A stretch of DNA of 64,000 nt from Brevundimonas sp. (GTDB lineage Bacteria; Pseudomonadota; Alphaproteobacteria; Caulobacterales; Caulobacteraceae). The notes below the pieces were generated by a model. That model saw only the letters and a list, made by a program, of their open reading frames with translations. It was not told where the DNA came from and made no database searches. The first letter of the stretch is position 1; the number at the start of each line of letters is the position of its first letter. Below are positions 17,411 through 26,347 of this stretch, one piece after another. The stretch is from NCBI RefSeq assembly GCF_016742135.1, contig NZ_JACVCG010000002.1, positions 372,001 through 436,000 of the forward strand. The letters are read 5' to 3'. The translations under genes were made by a program, and so were the position numbers.

Positions 17411-18868
17411 TCACGTCTTCAACCAATCAGAGCGCTGTCGAAGGATGATTGCCTTCATGCTGGGGGGTGCGAGTTCGTAACCCTGATCGAGGGCAGAGAG
17501 TGCCTCTGGTAGGTCGCCGGTCTCCTTCAGGCAGCCCGCTAAGTTGACCCAAGCCGAGAACTTGTCGGGCGCAAGAGCAATCGCGCCTTTAAGGATGCGG
17601 ATGGCTTCGGAATTCCTACCCAGAATGGTGAGTGGTTTCGCTAGGTTCAGCATCGCCCCGGTGTTGTCGGGATCGCATTGCAGAGCCTTCCGAAATGACA
17701 GGATTGATCGCTCCGGCTCCTCCAGCCCGCCCCAAATCACACCGAGGTTGTTCCAAGCTGCTGAGCGCGTGTCATCAATCGAGATGGCTCGAACCGTCGC
17801 TGCGTGAGCTTCACGCAGGTCTCCCGCTGACAGATACAACCTTCCTAGTTGGGTCCAGCCACTTGCATCGCCGGGCCATCGACGAGTGATCTTAATCGCA
17901 GCATCGAGCGCGTCTTGGAATCCATTCGGACCCTCAACGGTCGCTTTGGCCCGAAGCTCTTCGAGCGCAGGCTCAGTGGACACGTTGACAACGGGGAGTT
18001 TCAATCCGCAACGCCCGGCAATCTCGCTGAGCATTGACCTAGCCTGTGAGACGTCGATCCGGTCTGAGACCGCTTTAGCCCAGAGCCGCTCTATGAGCGG
18101 TGATAGGGGGTGGATTGGTAGCTGGGGTGAGACACTCGAATGGCGAAATGGAAGCTGATCCATCTCATCATCGGCAAACGGGTGAAACCCGAAGCACATT
18201 TCATGCAATATGAAAGCAAACGAATAAAGGTCGGACTTGTGATTACAATACAGCCCTCGCCACTGTTCCGGGGACATATACTTTGGAGTCCCCCCGCGAG
18301 AGCTTTGCAACCCCAGCACCTTTGCCATTCCAAAGTCGGTGATTTGCAAATCGCCCCACCTACTGACTAACAGGTTCGCCGGTTTAATGTCCGAATGCGT
18401 TACAAGTCCCCGCGAAATGGCGTGGGACAGACCATCGAAAAATTGTGCGGTCCAGCGAAAGATTTGCTGGGGTGCCTTTGGTTGTCCGCAAAGATGATCT
18501 AGGAGCGATCCGCGCCCGAGTTCATCCGGCTCGATATACTCCGCCGCAATACATAGCCGACTGCCTACCTCGTCGACCCAGAATGCCGGGACGATGGAAG
18601 GATGACGGCCCATCGCCACCCATGCGGAGGCTTCATGACGAAAAGCTTCTTGTTGCTCCGGCGGCAGGTCGGCCTTCGCGAACTTAAGGACGAAGCGCGC
18701 ATCCCCACGATCGGGAGAGGGCGACAAGTCTGACACGACGCAGACTATGCCAAGACCGCCCTCGAAGACCTTCAGAACCAGATAGCGGCCGCCTAGCCGA
18801 TCCCCTGCGCTTGGAGTTCTTGAAGGCGGCGTCCTATTGAAAAGTCGCATAGTCCCCCGGCGGCCCAA
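17411..18868 (-). CDS. Ser/Thr protein kinase with C-terminal TPR repeats
   Basis: VTHSDIKPANLL catalytic loop, ITDFG, GTPKYMSPEQW; C-terminal repeats such as AAWNNLGVIWGGLEEPERSILSFRKALQCDP. Confidence 0.88.
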   Translation of the reverse strand: MGRRGTMRLFNRTPPSRTPSAGDRLGGRYLVLKVFEGGLGIVCVVSDLSPSPDRGDARFVLKFAKADLPPEQQEAFRHEASAWVAMGRHPSIVPAFWVDEVGSRLCIAAEYIEPDELGRGSLLDHLCGQPKAPQQIFRWTAQFFDGLSHAISRGLVTHSDIKPANLLVSRWGDLQITDFGMAKVLGLQSSRGGTPKYMSPEQWRGLYCNHKSDLYSFAFILHEMCFGFHPFADDEMDQLPFRHSSVSPQLPIHPLSPLIERLWAKAVSDRIDVSQARSMLSEIAGRCGLKLPVVNVSTEPALEELRAKATVEGPNGFQDALDAAIKITRRWPGDASGWTQLGRLYLSAGDLREAHAATVRAISIDDTRSAAWNNLGVIWGGLEEPERSILSFRKALQCDPDNTGAMLNLAKPLTILGRNSEAIRILKGAIALAPDKFSAWVNLAGCLKETGDLPEALSALDQGYELAPPSMKAIILRQRSDWLKT

Positions 18869-19096
18869 GCTATCCCGAGCGGATCAGACCACAACAATAG
18901 AAAACGAGGCAACTCGTCGCGAGCATGATACTGAGAATGGCCGCGTCAACACTTCGGGAGCGAGCCAATCTGGACCGTGGGCGAGGGGGCGGCGACGGGG
19001 CGGATCAGGCTTTCGCACAGCTACCGATCCAGCCATCTTCCTCTTCGTGTGGCCGTCGCGATCCTTAACATCCGAGCGCTGATCCGCGCACCAGAG

Positions 19097-19747
19097 TCAG
19101 TCGCGAATGAGCGCGTAAGCCTCGGCCCACATCTCCGGTATTCGCGTCCACTCGTCGGGTCTGGAAGCGCGAACCAGAGGCGAGTTGTGAGGCGAGTGCC
19201 GAACCACGAGGCCGGTCCCCGCCAGCAGCGGCTCGGCTCTGGCGGCCTTCTTTCCAACGAGCACCACAACTTCGACGCGGGGCAGCAGGGTCATCAGGTT
19301 CCGCACCTCGGACACGCCGTCGAGTAATTCCTGTCGCGTGATCTTCCGCGTGCCGTTCCAGCCGGGAACGACATTCCACATGAGGGTCTCCTCGCGCGGG
19401 ATGCCAGCCGCTTCCATGAAGCGGAATGTGGCTTCGGCGGTTGGGTCGTCGTTGTCCCGACTGATGAAACCCGAGCCGACGCGGCCGGAGCGAGACGCAG
19501 ATGTCATCGGCCCCGGCTTCTCCTTCAGGAAGAGCATGCGAGCGTGGATGCCGCCATCCAGAGGGTCAAAGTCAGGAACTTCGACGTTGTGCCGCTCACG
19601 GAGATCGGCGGCGAAGCGGGCGAGTGGCGCGATGTGCGGGAGATCGAGCATGGCGCGACGTGCCGCCCGAGCATCCGGGTCGCGCAATGTGCGCGGAGTT
19701 GTCGGCCGCTCGATGTTCGGGAGAAGCTGACGCATAGTCGGCACCAT
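19097..19747 (-). CDS. Uracil-DNA glycosylase superfamily-like protein
   Basis: LFLKEKPGP...FISRDNDDPTAEATFRFMEAAGIPREETLMWNVVPGWNG and C-terminal RHSPHNSPLV fit the UDG-like fold. The exact start may be the internal M (MRQLL). Confidence 0.65.
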   Translation of the reverse strand: MVPTMRQLLPNIERPTTPRTLRDPDARAARRAMLDLPHIAPLARFAADLRERHNVEVPDFDPLDGGIHARMLFLKEKPGPMTSASRSGRVGSGFISRDNDDPTAEATFRFMEAAGIPREETLMWNVVPGWNGTRKITRQELLDGVSEVRNLMTLLPRVEVVVLVGKKAARAEPLLAGTGLVVRHSPHNSPLVRASRPDEWTRIPEMWAEAYALIRD

Positions 19748-19937
19748 GAGGTTCGTGGTCCGCTACGCCCATAGCAGCGGTGAGATCGCCCGTAGCTATC
19801 CCATGGCCGCCGAGGACGCCGCTCGGATCGCGGCTGATTGGGTGCGAGACGGCGAGCGAGACGTCATGATCGAGCACCTCGACACCGGCGACGTCTGGAC
19901 ACCGGAGCAGTTCAAGGCAGGACACTGGTCTGCCTGA
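19746..19937 (+). CDS. Small hypothetical protein
   Basis: 63-aa ORF MRFVVRYAHSSGEIARSYPMAAEDAARIAADWVRDGERDVMIEHLDTGDVW; plausible composition. Confidence 0.45.
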   Translation: MRFVVRYAHSSGEIARSYPMAAEDAARIAADWVRDGERDVMIEHLDTGDVWTPEQFKAGHWSA

Positions 19938-19950
19938 AGACGACCTCGCA

Positions 19951-20970
19951 CTAGATCGACCGGTAGAGGCTTGGGGTGCCCATATTCCTGCCGCCTTGTC
20001 GGAAGGCACGGACGACGGGAGAATATTCCATCTCGTAGCTGTCCTCCCGATTCAGAGAGACGAACTCCATATACTGCTGCTTCCGATGGATCATGAGCGT
20101 CCGAATGGGGAGCCATCCGGTCGGTCCTAAATGGCCGCGCAGCGCTCGACGGAGACCATTCGTTAGGATGTCCACTAATTCCAATCCCATGCCATTGGAG
20201 GACGAAACTCGGAGGTCTTCGAAGATCGCTCGTAGGTTCAGCGGCAGCGGGTCGCCCGGCTGAACTTTGACTTTAGCCTCGGCGACGAGCCAATCCGGTA
20301 GACCATCCTTGAGGAGGTATCGTCCATAGTGGCTGTAGTCGCCACCCTCCAGTCGGCTCCCCGGCTCGCGAAGCGACTGCGACTGGAGTGTCGGCAGCAT
20401 TACCTCCTGCCACCATCGTTCCCACGGTGTCTGGATGGAACCGCCGTCCTTGGCATCGACCACCCACGCGATCTGGCCGAGTTCCTTGGGGTTTCGGAGG
20501 CAGTGGTAGAGCGTCGAATGCTCGATTACTCGGCCCAGAAGGTTGAACGTGAGCACGCTTTGAACGTAGCCCGGCAGCTTCATATTCAGCAGTTCGCTTC
20601 GCCACCCATTCATCGTCCGGTGCACGTTCGGTTGATGCATGGGCGTCAGCTTCGCAGTCAGCGCGTCGGCCAACGCCTGTCGGTGAGCGACCAAGCCCAC
20701 TTCTGAATGGGAGCCAAGGTCTACGACCGAGGCTTCGAACAGCCCTTGATTGCGTCGGATGATCTCAACGACGCTCGCTACCTGATCTTCGGTCAGCAGA
20801 CGGCCTTTTACCTCACCTTTCTCCTTCGGAAGCTTGGCCCGGAGGCGCGTCCAGAGCTTCTGAAGCTGCGCAAGGTTCCCGTGCGGTAGCGTCAGCGCGC
20901 CCACACATGAGATCGCGTTCTTCTGTCCGATACCTGCAAAAGAGCCAGACTCGTCGATGAAGGTGATCAC
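19951..20970 (-). CDS. DUF3800-like protein
   Basis: N-terminal MITFIDESGSF motif typical of DUF3800; 339 aa. Confidence 0.7.
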   Translation of the reverse strand: MITFIDESGSFAGIGQKNAISCVGALTLPHGNLAQLQKLWTRLRAKLPKEKGEVKGRLLTEDQVASVVEIIRRNQGLFEASVVDLGSHSEVGLVAHRQALADALTAKLTPMHQPNVHRTMNGWRSELLNMKLPGYVQSVLTFNLLGRVIEHSTLYHCLRNPKELGQIAWVVDAKDGGSIQTPWERWWQEVMLPTLQSQSLREPGSRLEGGDYSHYGRYLLKDGLPDWLVAEAKVKVQPGDPLPLNLRAIFEDLRVSSSNGMGLELVDILTNGLRRALRGHLGPTGWLPIRTLMIHRKQQYMEFVSLNREDSYEMEYSPVVRAFRQGGRNMGTPSLYRSI

Positions 20971-21176
20971 CCTTCGAACATCGGCCTCTTTGCTTTTGGG
21001 AGCAACTACCGCGTAGTGAACACAGGAGACGGCCTCTGTCGTCCGAGCTTCGCTCGAACGGCTCTCGCGCGTTTGCCTCGCTCACTGCCGTTCGCGGTCA
21101 AGCCGCACGGAGCAGCTTTAGGCCGCAGAACAGAGCAATCGGTCAGAGAATGCTCTCCTCCATTCCTAGATCAATT

Positions 21177-21254
21177 GAACAATTCCCCCTGCCCCTCCCA
21201 CACACTGGAATCCGGCACAGCCGGGGCAGAGGAGGGAGGGACAGGGGGATGTTC
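21177..21254. repeat. Long imperfect inverted repeat
   Basis: GAACAATTCCCCCTGCCCCTCCC (21177-21199) vs GGGAGGGACAGGGGGATGTTC (21234-21254): 20 of 21 pairs with a 2-nt bulge. Nested CCGGC-ACA-GCCGG at 21212-21224. Confidence 0.8.
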
Positions 21255-21754
21255 CATTCCTGAGTCGGTATGAACCTCGTTCAGCGACGTTTGGGTGTTA
21301 TCCCGCTGGTGGTTGCCCGGTGCCAGCCAATCGCCCCATCCTGAATGGTGGACAGGGGTATCGAAACCGCGCCGCCTCTTGGACGATCCGCTGCCAACTG
21401 AATGGCGAGTTCCGAGTGACGTATCCACCTCACAACGGTTGACCGCCCATTGCTCACGGGCGGCGCATCTCACCGGCGCAGAACGAGGGAACGGTCGGTG
21501 AGATTCTGGGGCTTCAACTCTGTCTCGACGGACCCCAGATCATCTTGCCTACGCCCGTGGCCAGCGGACGATGATCCTTTCGGACCTTGTATTGCGGACG
21601 GCTCCGACAGATCGGATTCCGCTTGCCCACCCTTGGCGCCTGTGCCGGTCTCGTATTCCGGCCTTTTCCAGTCTGCGAGTGGGGTCGCCCGCCTCTATAC
21701 CCCCGAGTGTGATGATCCTGCCAGATAACGGCCTGACGTCCCGCCGAAACAGAA

Positions 21755-21790
21755 AAGCCCCGACCGGGTTTGGGTCACCGGCCGGGGCTT
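21755..21790 (-). terminator. Terminator-like hairpin
   Basis: AAGCCCCGaCCGG-GTTTGGGTCA-CCGGcCGGGGCTT; followed on the minus strand by TTTTCTGTTT. Confidence 0.65.
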
Positions 21791-22054
21791 GCGCCGCCTC
21801 TGCCGGAAAGGCTGCGACGAACTCCCTTTGGCTGGACCCAAACCAGCGCGCTCATTTCTATTTATCAAATTAGCAGGAACGAGCCTTCGACGCATTATTC
21901 ATGCGCGTCCGAAAAGGTATACTTCTAGGAGATGTCGGGCAGGGCGCGTGGAAGTCTCTCGTTAATCATCGGATATGGATGACAGACTCTCCGAATACCG
22001 TATCCTGAAATCTATCTCCGACAACGCGGGGCTTTAAGAGGTTTTCGGAAACGG

Positions 22055-22621
22055 ATGCTGATCGGTTATTCGAGGTGCTCGGCTCGCGGACAGAACCACG
22101 AATCGCAGATCGACGCGCTGGAGCGGGCAGGGTGCGAGCGCATCTTCATCGAGACGGCATCTGGCACGCGATCTGATCGGCCGCAGCTAACCGAGCTTCT
22201 CGACTTCGCCCGCCCCGGAGATACCGTGGTCGTCCTGCGGCTCGACCGTCTCGCGCGGGATGTCCGCCAAATCCTCGATCTGGTCGATCAGTTCACTCGA
22301 CGCGATATCGGCCTGAAGTCCTTGAACGAGGCCATCGACAGCACCACCCCCAGCGGACGGCTCGCCGTCCACACGCTGGCGGCGCTCGGCCAATATGAAG
22401 TTGAACAGAAGCGCTTGGCCTGCGAGGCGGGCCGACGAGCGGCAGTCGCCCGTGGCCGCATGGGGGGCCGTCCGAAGGCGATGGACGAGACCAAGCTGAA
22501 GATCGCGAAGGCGCTGATGGCCGATGATCAGCTTTCGATGTCCGAGATCGCACGGCAGATCGGCGTTGCTCCGAGCACCTTGTATCGAACGATGCCGGGT
22601 GGACGGGCGGCGTTGCTTTAG
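22055..22621 (+). CDS. Serine recombinase (resolvase/invertase, Pin/TnpR-like)
   Basis: MLIGYSRCSARGQNHESQIDAL, VVLRLDRLARDVRQI, C-terminal HTH SMSEIARQIGVAPSTLYR. Confidence 0.9.
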   Translation: MLIGYSRCSARGQNHESQIDALERAGCERIFIETASGTRSDRPQLTELLDFARPGDTVVVLRLDRLARDVRQILDLVDQFTRRDIGLKSLNEAIDSTTPSGRLAVHTLAALGQYEVEQKRLACEAGRRAAVARGRMGGRPKAMDETKLKIAKALMADDQLSMSEIARQIGVAPSTLYRTMPGGRAALL

Positions 22622-22874
22622 GCGGCTTTTATCGCTGCCATGCCTTATGGGAGCGAAGCTCAATCATTGCAGCGCGTTAGCCAGATCGTCGCGCCAACCG
22701 TGCCGGAACCGTGGCGAGGCAACGTCTCGGAATCGCTTTCGGAGGCACTTCGCAACGCCCCTATGGCCTAGCGTGGGAGAGGGTAGGGCGAGCGTGGCCA
22801 GATGGAGGAGGGGCGCCGGGGGGTCAGTCTCCCGCGCACACGCAAATACCCTGTCTTGGATACGCGACCCAAAA

Positions 22875-23363
22875 TCAGTTTGGGACGGACCTCACCGAGC
22901 ATGTCTGCGTAAAGCTAATGAGAACGGGAAAATCGCGCCCGTGCGCCACTTTCCAAGCCGTCCTGCCTTCCTCGTCCAGAGATTTGCGAAGGGTCACCTG
23001 ATTGTTGATCCGATTGAAGCGGAACGTCAGGACTGAACCGCTAGGCGAGACCATCGCCGCTGATACTAGGCTGCTCGAAATCTCGGCGTTCTCGTAAGGT
23101 GGTCCCGCGCTTTCCGGCGAACTTATTTGCCGGGCTTCCATGTCGATGGCCCAAGTCGTGAAAGGCTCGACCATGAACCCTGCCACTCCGAGTTCAAAGC
23201 CAGCCCGAAGCATGGCCTCGGTGGTTTCGGGTGGCGAAGCAAACCACGTTCGCGGGTCGGCATTCAGGTTGTCGATAGTCCGACAATTCAGCAGCAGCGT
23301 TTCCGCGTGAGCCGGTGCCGCACACAGGACGACGAGACTGGCCAGAGCAATATTGAATCTCAT
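22875..23363 (-). CDS. Hypothetical secreted protein
   Basis: Internal start MRFNIALASLVVLCAAPAHAET gives a clean signal peptide. Confidence 0.6.
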   Translation of the reverse strand: MRFNIALASLVVLCAAPAHAETLLLNCRTIDNLNADPRTWFASPPETTEAMLRAGFELGVAGFMVEPFTTWAIDMEARQISSPESAGPPYENAEISSSLVSAAMVSPSGSVLTFRFNRINNQVTLRKSLDEEGRTAWKVAHGRDFPVLISFTQTCSVRSVPN

Positions 23364-23406
23364 GAAGCTTTCCTGCGAGGATGGCTTTGAAGCTAACTCA
23401 GCAACC

Positions 23407-23895
23407 TCAAGGCTGCGGTCGTTCAAATGCGGGGCCGCCGGGCCAGATGGTCTTGGCTGCGCGGATATCATTGATCAGCGCGCTTCCCAATGTCTCTCTG
23501 GTCTGCATGTATTTGCGCTGCCGCTGTCGGAGAAATGTCCCTAAGGCGCTACCTGCGTCCATACTAAAGCCGAACGTGGAGGCGTTCATCGCGTCAAATA
23601 TCTGATCGAACTCCTCCAGTGTCGTCATTTTTCCTTCGGCAAGATTATGGACGCCGCACATCGTAGCGGCTGTATAGTAGATTGAGAGAAGTTCATCTAT
23701 TTCCGCGTCCTTGAGATCGCCATAAGTCAAGGCTTGTGCTGTAGCGAACCCAAGGAACCCGCCGAGGTAATGGGCCAGTCCTGCATAGGTAAGCGTCTCT
23801 CCTCTACGCCTGCACCAGTCCGCAAATCTCTCGCCCATTGTAGTAGCGAGGGGCCTATCGAGTGCCTTGTAGGCTCGTGATTTCAGAAGACGCAC
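23407..23895 (-). CDS. Hypothetical protein
   Basis: 162-aa ORF with plausible composition. Confidence 0.5.
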   Translation of the reverse strand: MRLLKSRAYKALDRPLATTMGERFADWCRRRGETLTYAGLAHYLGGFLGFATAQALTYGDLKDAEIDELLSIYYTAATMCGVHNLAEGKMTTLEEFDQIFDAMNASTFGFSMDAGSALGTFLRQRQRKYMQTRETLGSALINDIRAAKTIWPGGPAFERPQP

Positions 23896-23969
23896 GTCGT
23901 TTCCTCCGCCTTGGCGCGAGACTACGCCGCTGGCATACTACCCTGCGCCCAGCATCACGGGGAGAGACA

Positions 23970-24287
23970 ATGAAACGCCTAGCCACGGTTCTGTCCGCGT
24001 TGACGCTCTCAACCGTCGCCTTGGGCGGCTGCGTGTCGATGGGGACGGACTACGATCCGACCGCCGTCGATCAGATCGTGCCGGGCACTCCAATGGCGGA
24101 AGTCATCGCGCGGCTCGGTCAGCCCAACAATCGAATGACCCTCGCCAACGGCCAGACACAGCTACTCTGGATGCATTCAACCGGAACGGCATGGGGCACG
24201 GGCGAAGCGCGGTCAGTGGCGTTGCTGTTTGACGCTCAAGGCAAGTTCGTCCGGGTCGTTATGACCAACCAGACTGACATGCGGTGA
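23970..24287 (+). CDS. BamE/SmpA-like lipoprotein
   Basis: MKRLATVLSALTLSTVALGGCVSMG lipobox; IVPGTPMAEVIARLGQPNN resembles the BamE fold. Confidence 0.65.
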   Translation: MKRLATVLSALTLSTVALGGCVSMGTDYDPTAVDQIVPGTPMAEVIARLGQPNNRMTLANGQTQLLWMHSTGTAWGTGEARSVALLFDAQGKFVRVVMTNQTDMR

Positions 24288-24294
24288 CCGGCGA

Positions 24295-24636
24295 GTGACG
24301 CTTCAAAGGAAAGCTTTGATCGGCACCGCCGTCGTGATCTGCGGCTGGGCGGCGTTTTGGACTTACAAGATCGCAAGCCTCCACTCTCTTGTCGGCGCGT
24401 TGAAGGGCGATATGGATTCTCTTGCGCCTCTTCTCGCGAGGGCGCCGACCGACGCCTTCCGAGAGCAGGTTCTAAAAACCGCAGAAGAGGTGGCGTGGCT
24501 GATCACTAACGCCGAACATCTGCGCGAGGAGGCAATCAGGAACGCGCTCGTTGGTGGCGCAATCCTGATCGCGGCGGCAGTCGTGGCTGTCCTGATCGCT
24601 CGCCGCGTGGACCGGCGGCGAACGCTCACGGCTTAA
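24295..24636 (+). CDS. Hypothetical membrane protein
   Basis: Two hydrophobic segments at the N- and C-termini. Confidence 0.5.
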   Translation: MTLQRKALIGTAVVICGWAAFWTYKIASLHSLVGALKGDMDSLAPLLARAPTDAFREQVLKTAEEVAWLITNAEHLREEAIRNALVGGAILIAAAVVAVLIARRVDRRRTLTA

Positions 24637-24659
24637 TTCGAACGGCCAGCCAGACCGTA

Positions 24660-25034
24660 TTGAACCGCGAACAAAAGTGGAACATTCTTTTGGGATGTCC
24701 CGAGACCCTGACCCCGACAAGCTGGCCGCTGCGAAGAAGCCCCAGCGCCCGAACTGACGTGGCGCACAATCCGCGATACCGGCTGTGGACCCGCGAAAAC
24801 TGGCAAGGCTACTGCCCGACGATTGGCCGGATGATGGACAGGGGCTGGAGCCTTTCGGTCCATTGCCAGCATTGTCGTCTGGCGATGGTCGCTGACCCTG
24901 ACAAGATCATCCGCGCCCGTGGTCGAGACTGGTCGCCGTGGGGGAAGTCGGCCCGGTGCCGACGCATGTTCTGTCCCGGTCGGATGAAGCTGCGGGCCTA
25001 CGCGCCCGGTCCCAACGAGTTCATCGACCTTTAG
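24660..25034 (+). CDS. Hypothetical Cys-containing protein
   Basis: 124-aa ORF with CQHC...C...C pattern. Confidence 0.35.
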   Translation: MNREQKWNILLGCPETLTPTSWPLRRSPSARTDVAHNPRYRLWTRENWQGYCPTIGRMMDRGWSLSVHCQHCRLAMVADPDKIIRARGRDWSPWGKSARCRRMFCPGRMKLRAYAPGPNEFIDL

Positions 25035-25316
25035 ATCGGGACGAGGAAGACCCGCTCGTATCCTTCGTGATCGGGGGTCGGGAACACCACGAACTCGGTG
25101 CCAGCTTCGTCGAGAAGCGGGCGACCTTGTTGAAGCTGTCGTCCTGTCCTTCGCGACGGATCAGCAGGTAGCCGCTGTCGCTCGCCTCAAGGGAATAGGC
25201 GGGATTGTCCTGTCGCAGTCGGTCGAGGAACTGGCCCATTCAGGAATCTGAACACCACTGTTTTTGGAGGTCAAGCGGCGCCGTAATCCCCTCAATCATG
25301 ACCGGAACTGTCCCTC

Positions 25317-26060
25317 TCAAGGACATTCGTTCACTAGAAAGGCAAGGTGGGGTCGCTCAGCGAGCCGTGACGTGATGAACGCAGTCAGGTCCGCCTCGCT
25401 GTCTGCCGCTTGTGCGGGCGTGATCGCCCCGCGAAAGAGTTCGTAGCGTAGCCAGACCCGATAGGTGTTCACGACGTCGGTCTCACCGTAGTTCGCGCAT
25501 TCTTGGATACGACCTGCTCGGATGTGGTCCCAGACCTTCGAGCCGTCGATGCCCTCCGGCTTCCCCGGTAGTCCCATCATCTTGCAGAGATCATCGAGGG
25601 GAGCTTTAGCGTTCGACTGGAAGCTGGCGAGTTCGTCGCACAGATCGACGTGAGCCTGATCGTAGCGTTTGAAATAGGGGCGGGATGTCAGGCCCGGCGT
25701 TGCGATGCAGTTGACCATCGCTCGATAGCGGAGGACCGGCAGGTCGAACCCATTGCCATTGAAACTCACGAGTATCGGCCGGAGGGCGTCCACACGAGCG
25801 GCGAAGGCCGATATAAGATCGCTCTCAGTTCGGTCCCCAATGTGGGGTGCGCCCAGCGACCTGATGCGCCAAACGCCATCGACTCGCTCGGCAACGAGAG
25901 CGGCGAGAACGGCCACCTTGTGCAGCGGCAACTTCGGGAACTTGTCGCCGAGGATTTCGGCCGCTTCGTCATCACTACAAGTCGCCCGGCCATGAAGCCG
26001 AGCAAGCGTCTCGACGCAGGGGACGGTTTCGAGATCGAAGACGATGACGTGCTGGCTCAA
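25317..26060 (-). CDS. Predicted 3'-5' exonuclease, PolB-like
   Basis: VIVFDLETVP, LVSFNGNGFDLPVLRYRA, YGETDVVNTYRVW: DEDD-type exonuclease motifs. Confidence 0.85.
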   Translation of the reverse strand: MSQHVIVFDLETVPCVETLARLHGRATCSDDEAAEILGDKFPKLPLHKVAVLAALVAERVDGVWRIRSLGAPHIGDRTESDLISAFAARVDALRPILVSFNGNGFDLPVLRYRAMVNCIATPGLTSRPYFKRYDQAHVDLCDELASFQSNAKAPLDDLCKMMGLPGKPEGIDGSKVWDHIRAGRIQECANYGETDVVNTYRVWLRYELFRGAITPAQAADSEADLTAFITSRLAERPHLAFLVNECP

Positions 26061-26347
26061 GAGACCTCCGGGCTAACGGTCCTATTGTCTCTCCAATCGG
26101 CAGCTTGTCACCCAGAGTTGGTGCGTTGACGACTCGGCCCAAATCGCTCGATACAAACTCGGCACAAAGCGGTCACTCACCGCCGAGTTCAGCTATTGAT
26201 TTCTCTGGCCTTTTGGCTTGGTGGCCCGTTTCCTAGTTCCCCAGCCACCGCCCTCGCGGCCCATCTCCATCAGATTTGGTCAGGATGCCGCTCTCGACGG
26301 CCCGCCCGTCGTCGGGCAAGCTCTACCCCTCATCGGGAGAGGCCAAC

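Noticed and set aside
21016-21728. Small ORFs (60-100 aa) in the 21 kb noncoding region
   Set aside because: Composition not protein-like, overlapping in several frames, no convincing RBS; secondary structure is the stronger signal.
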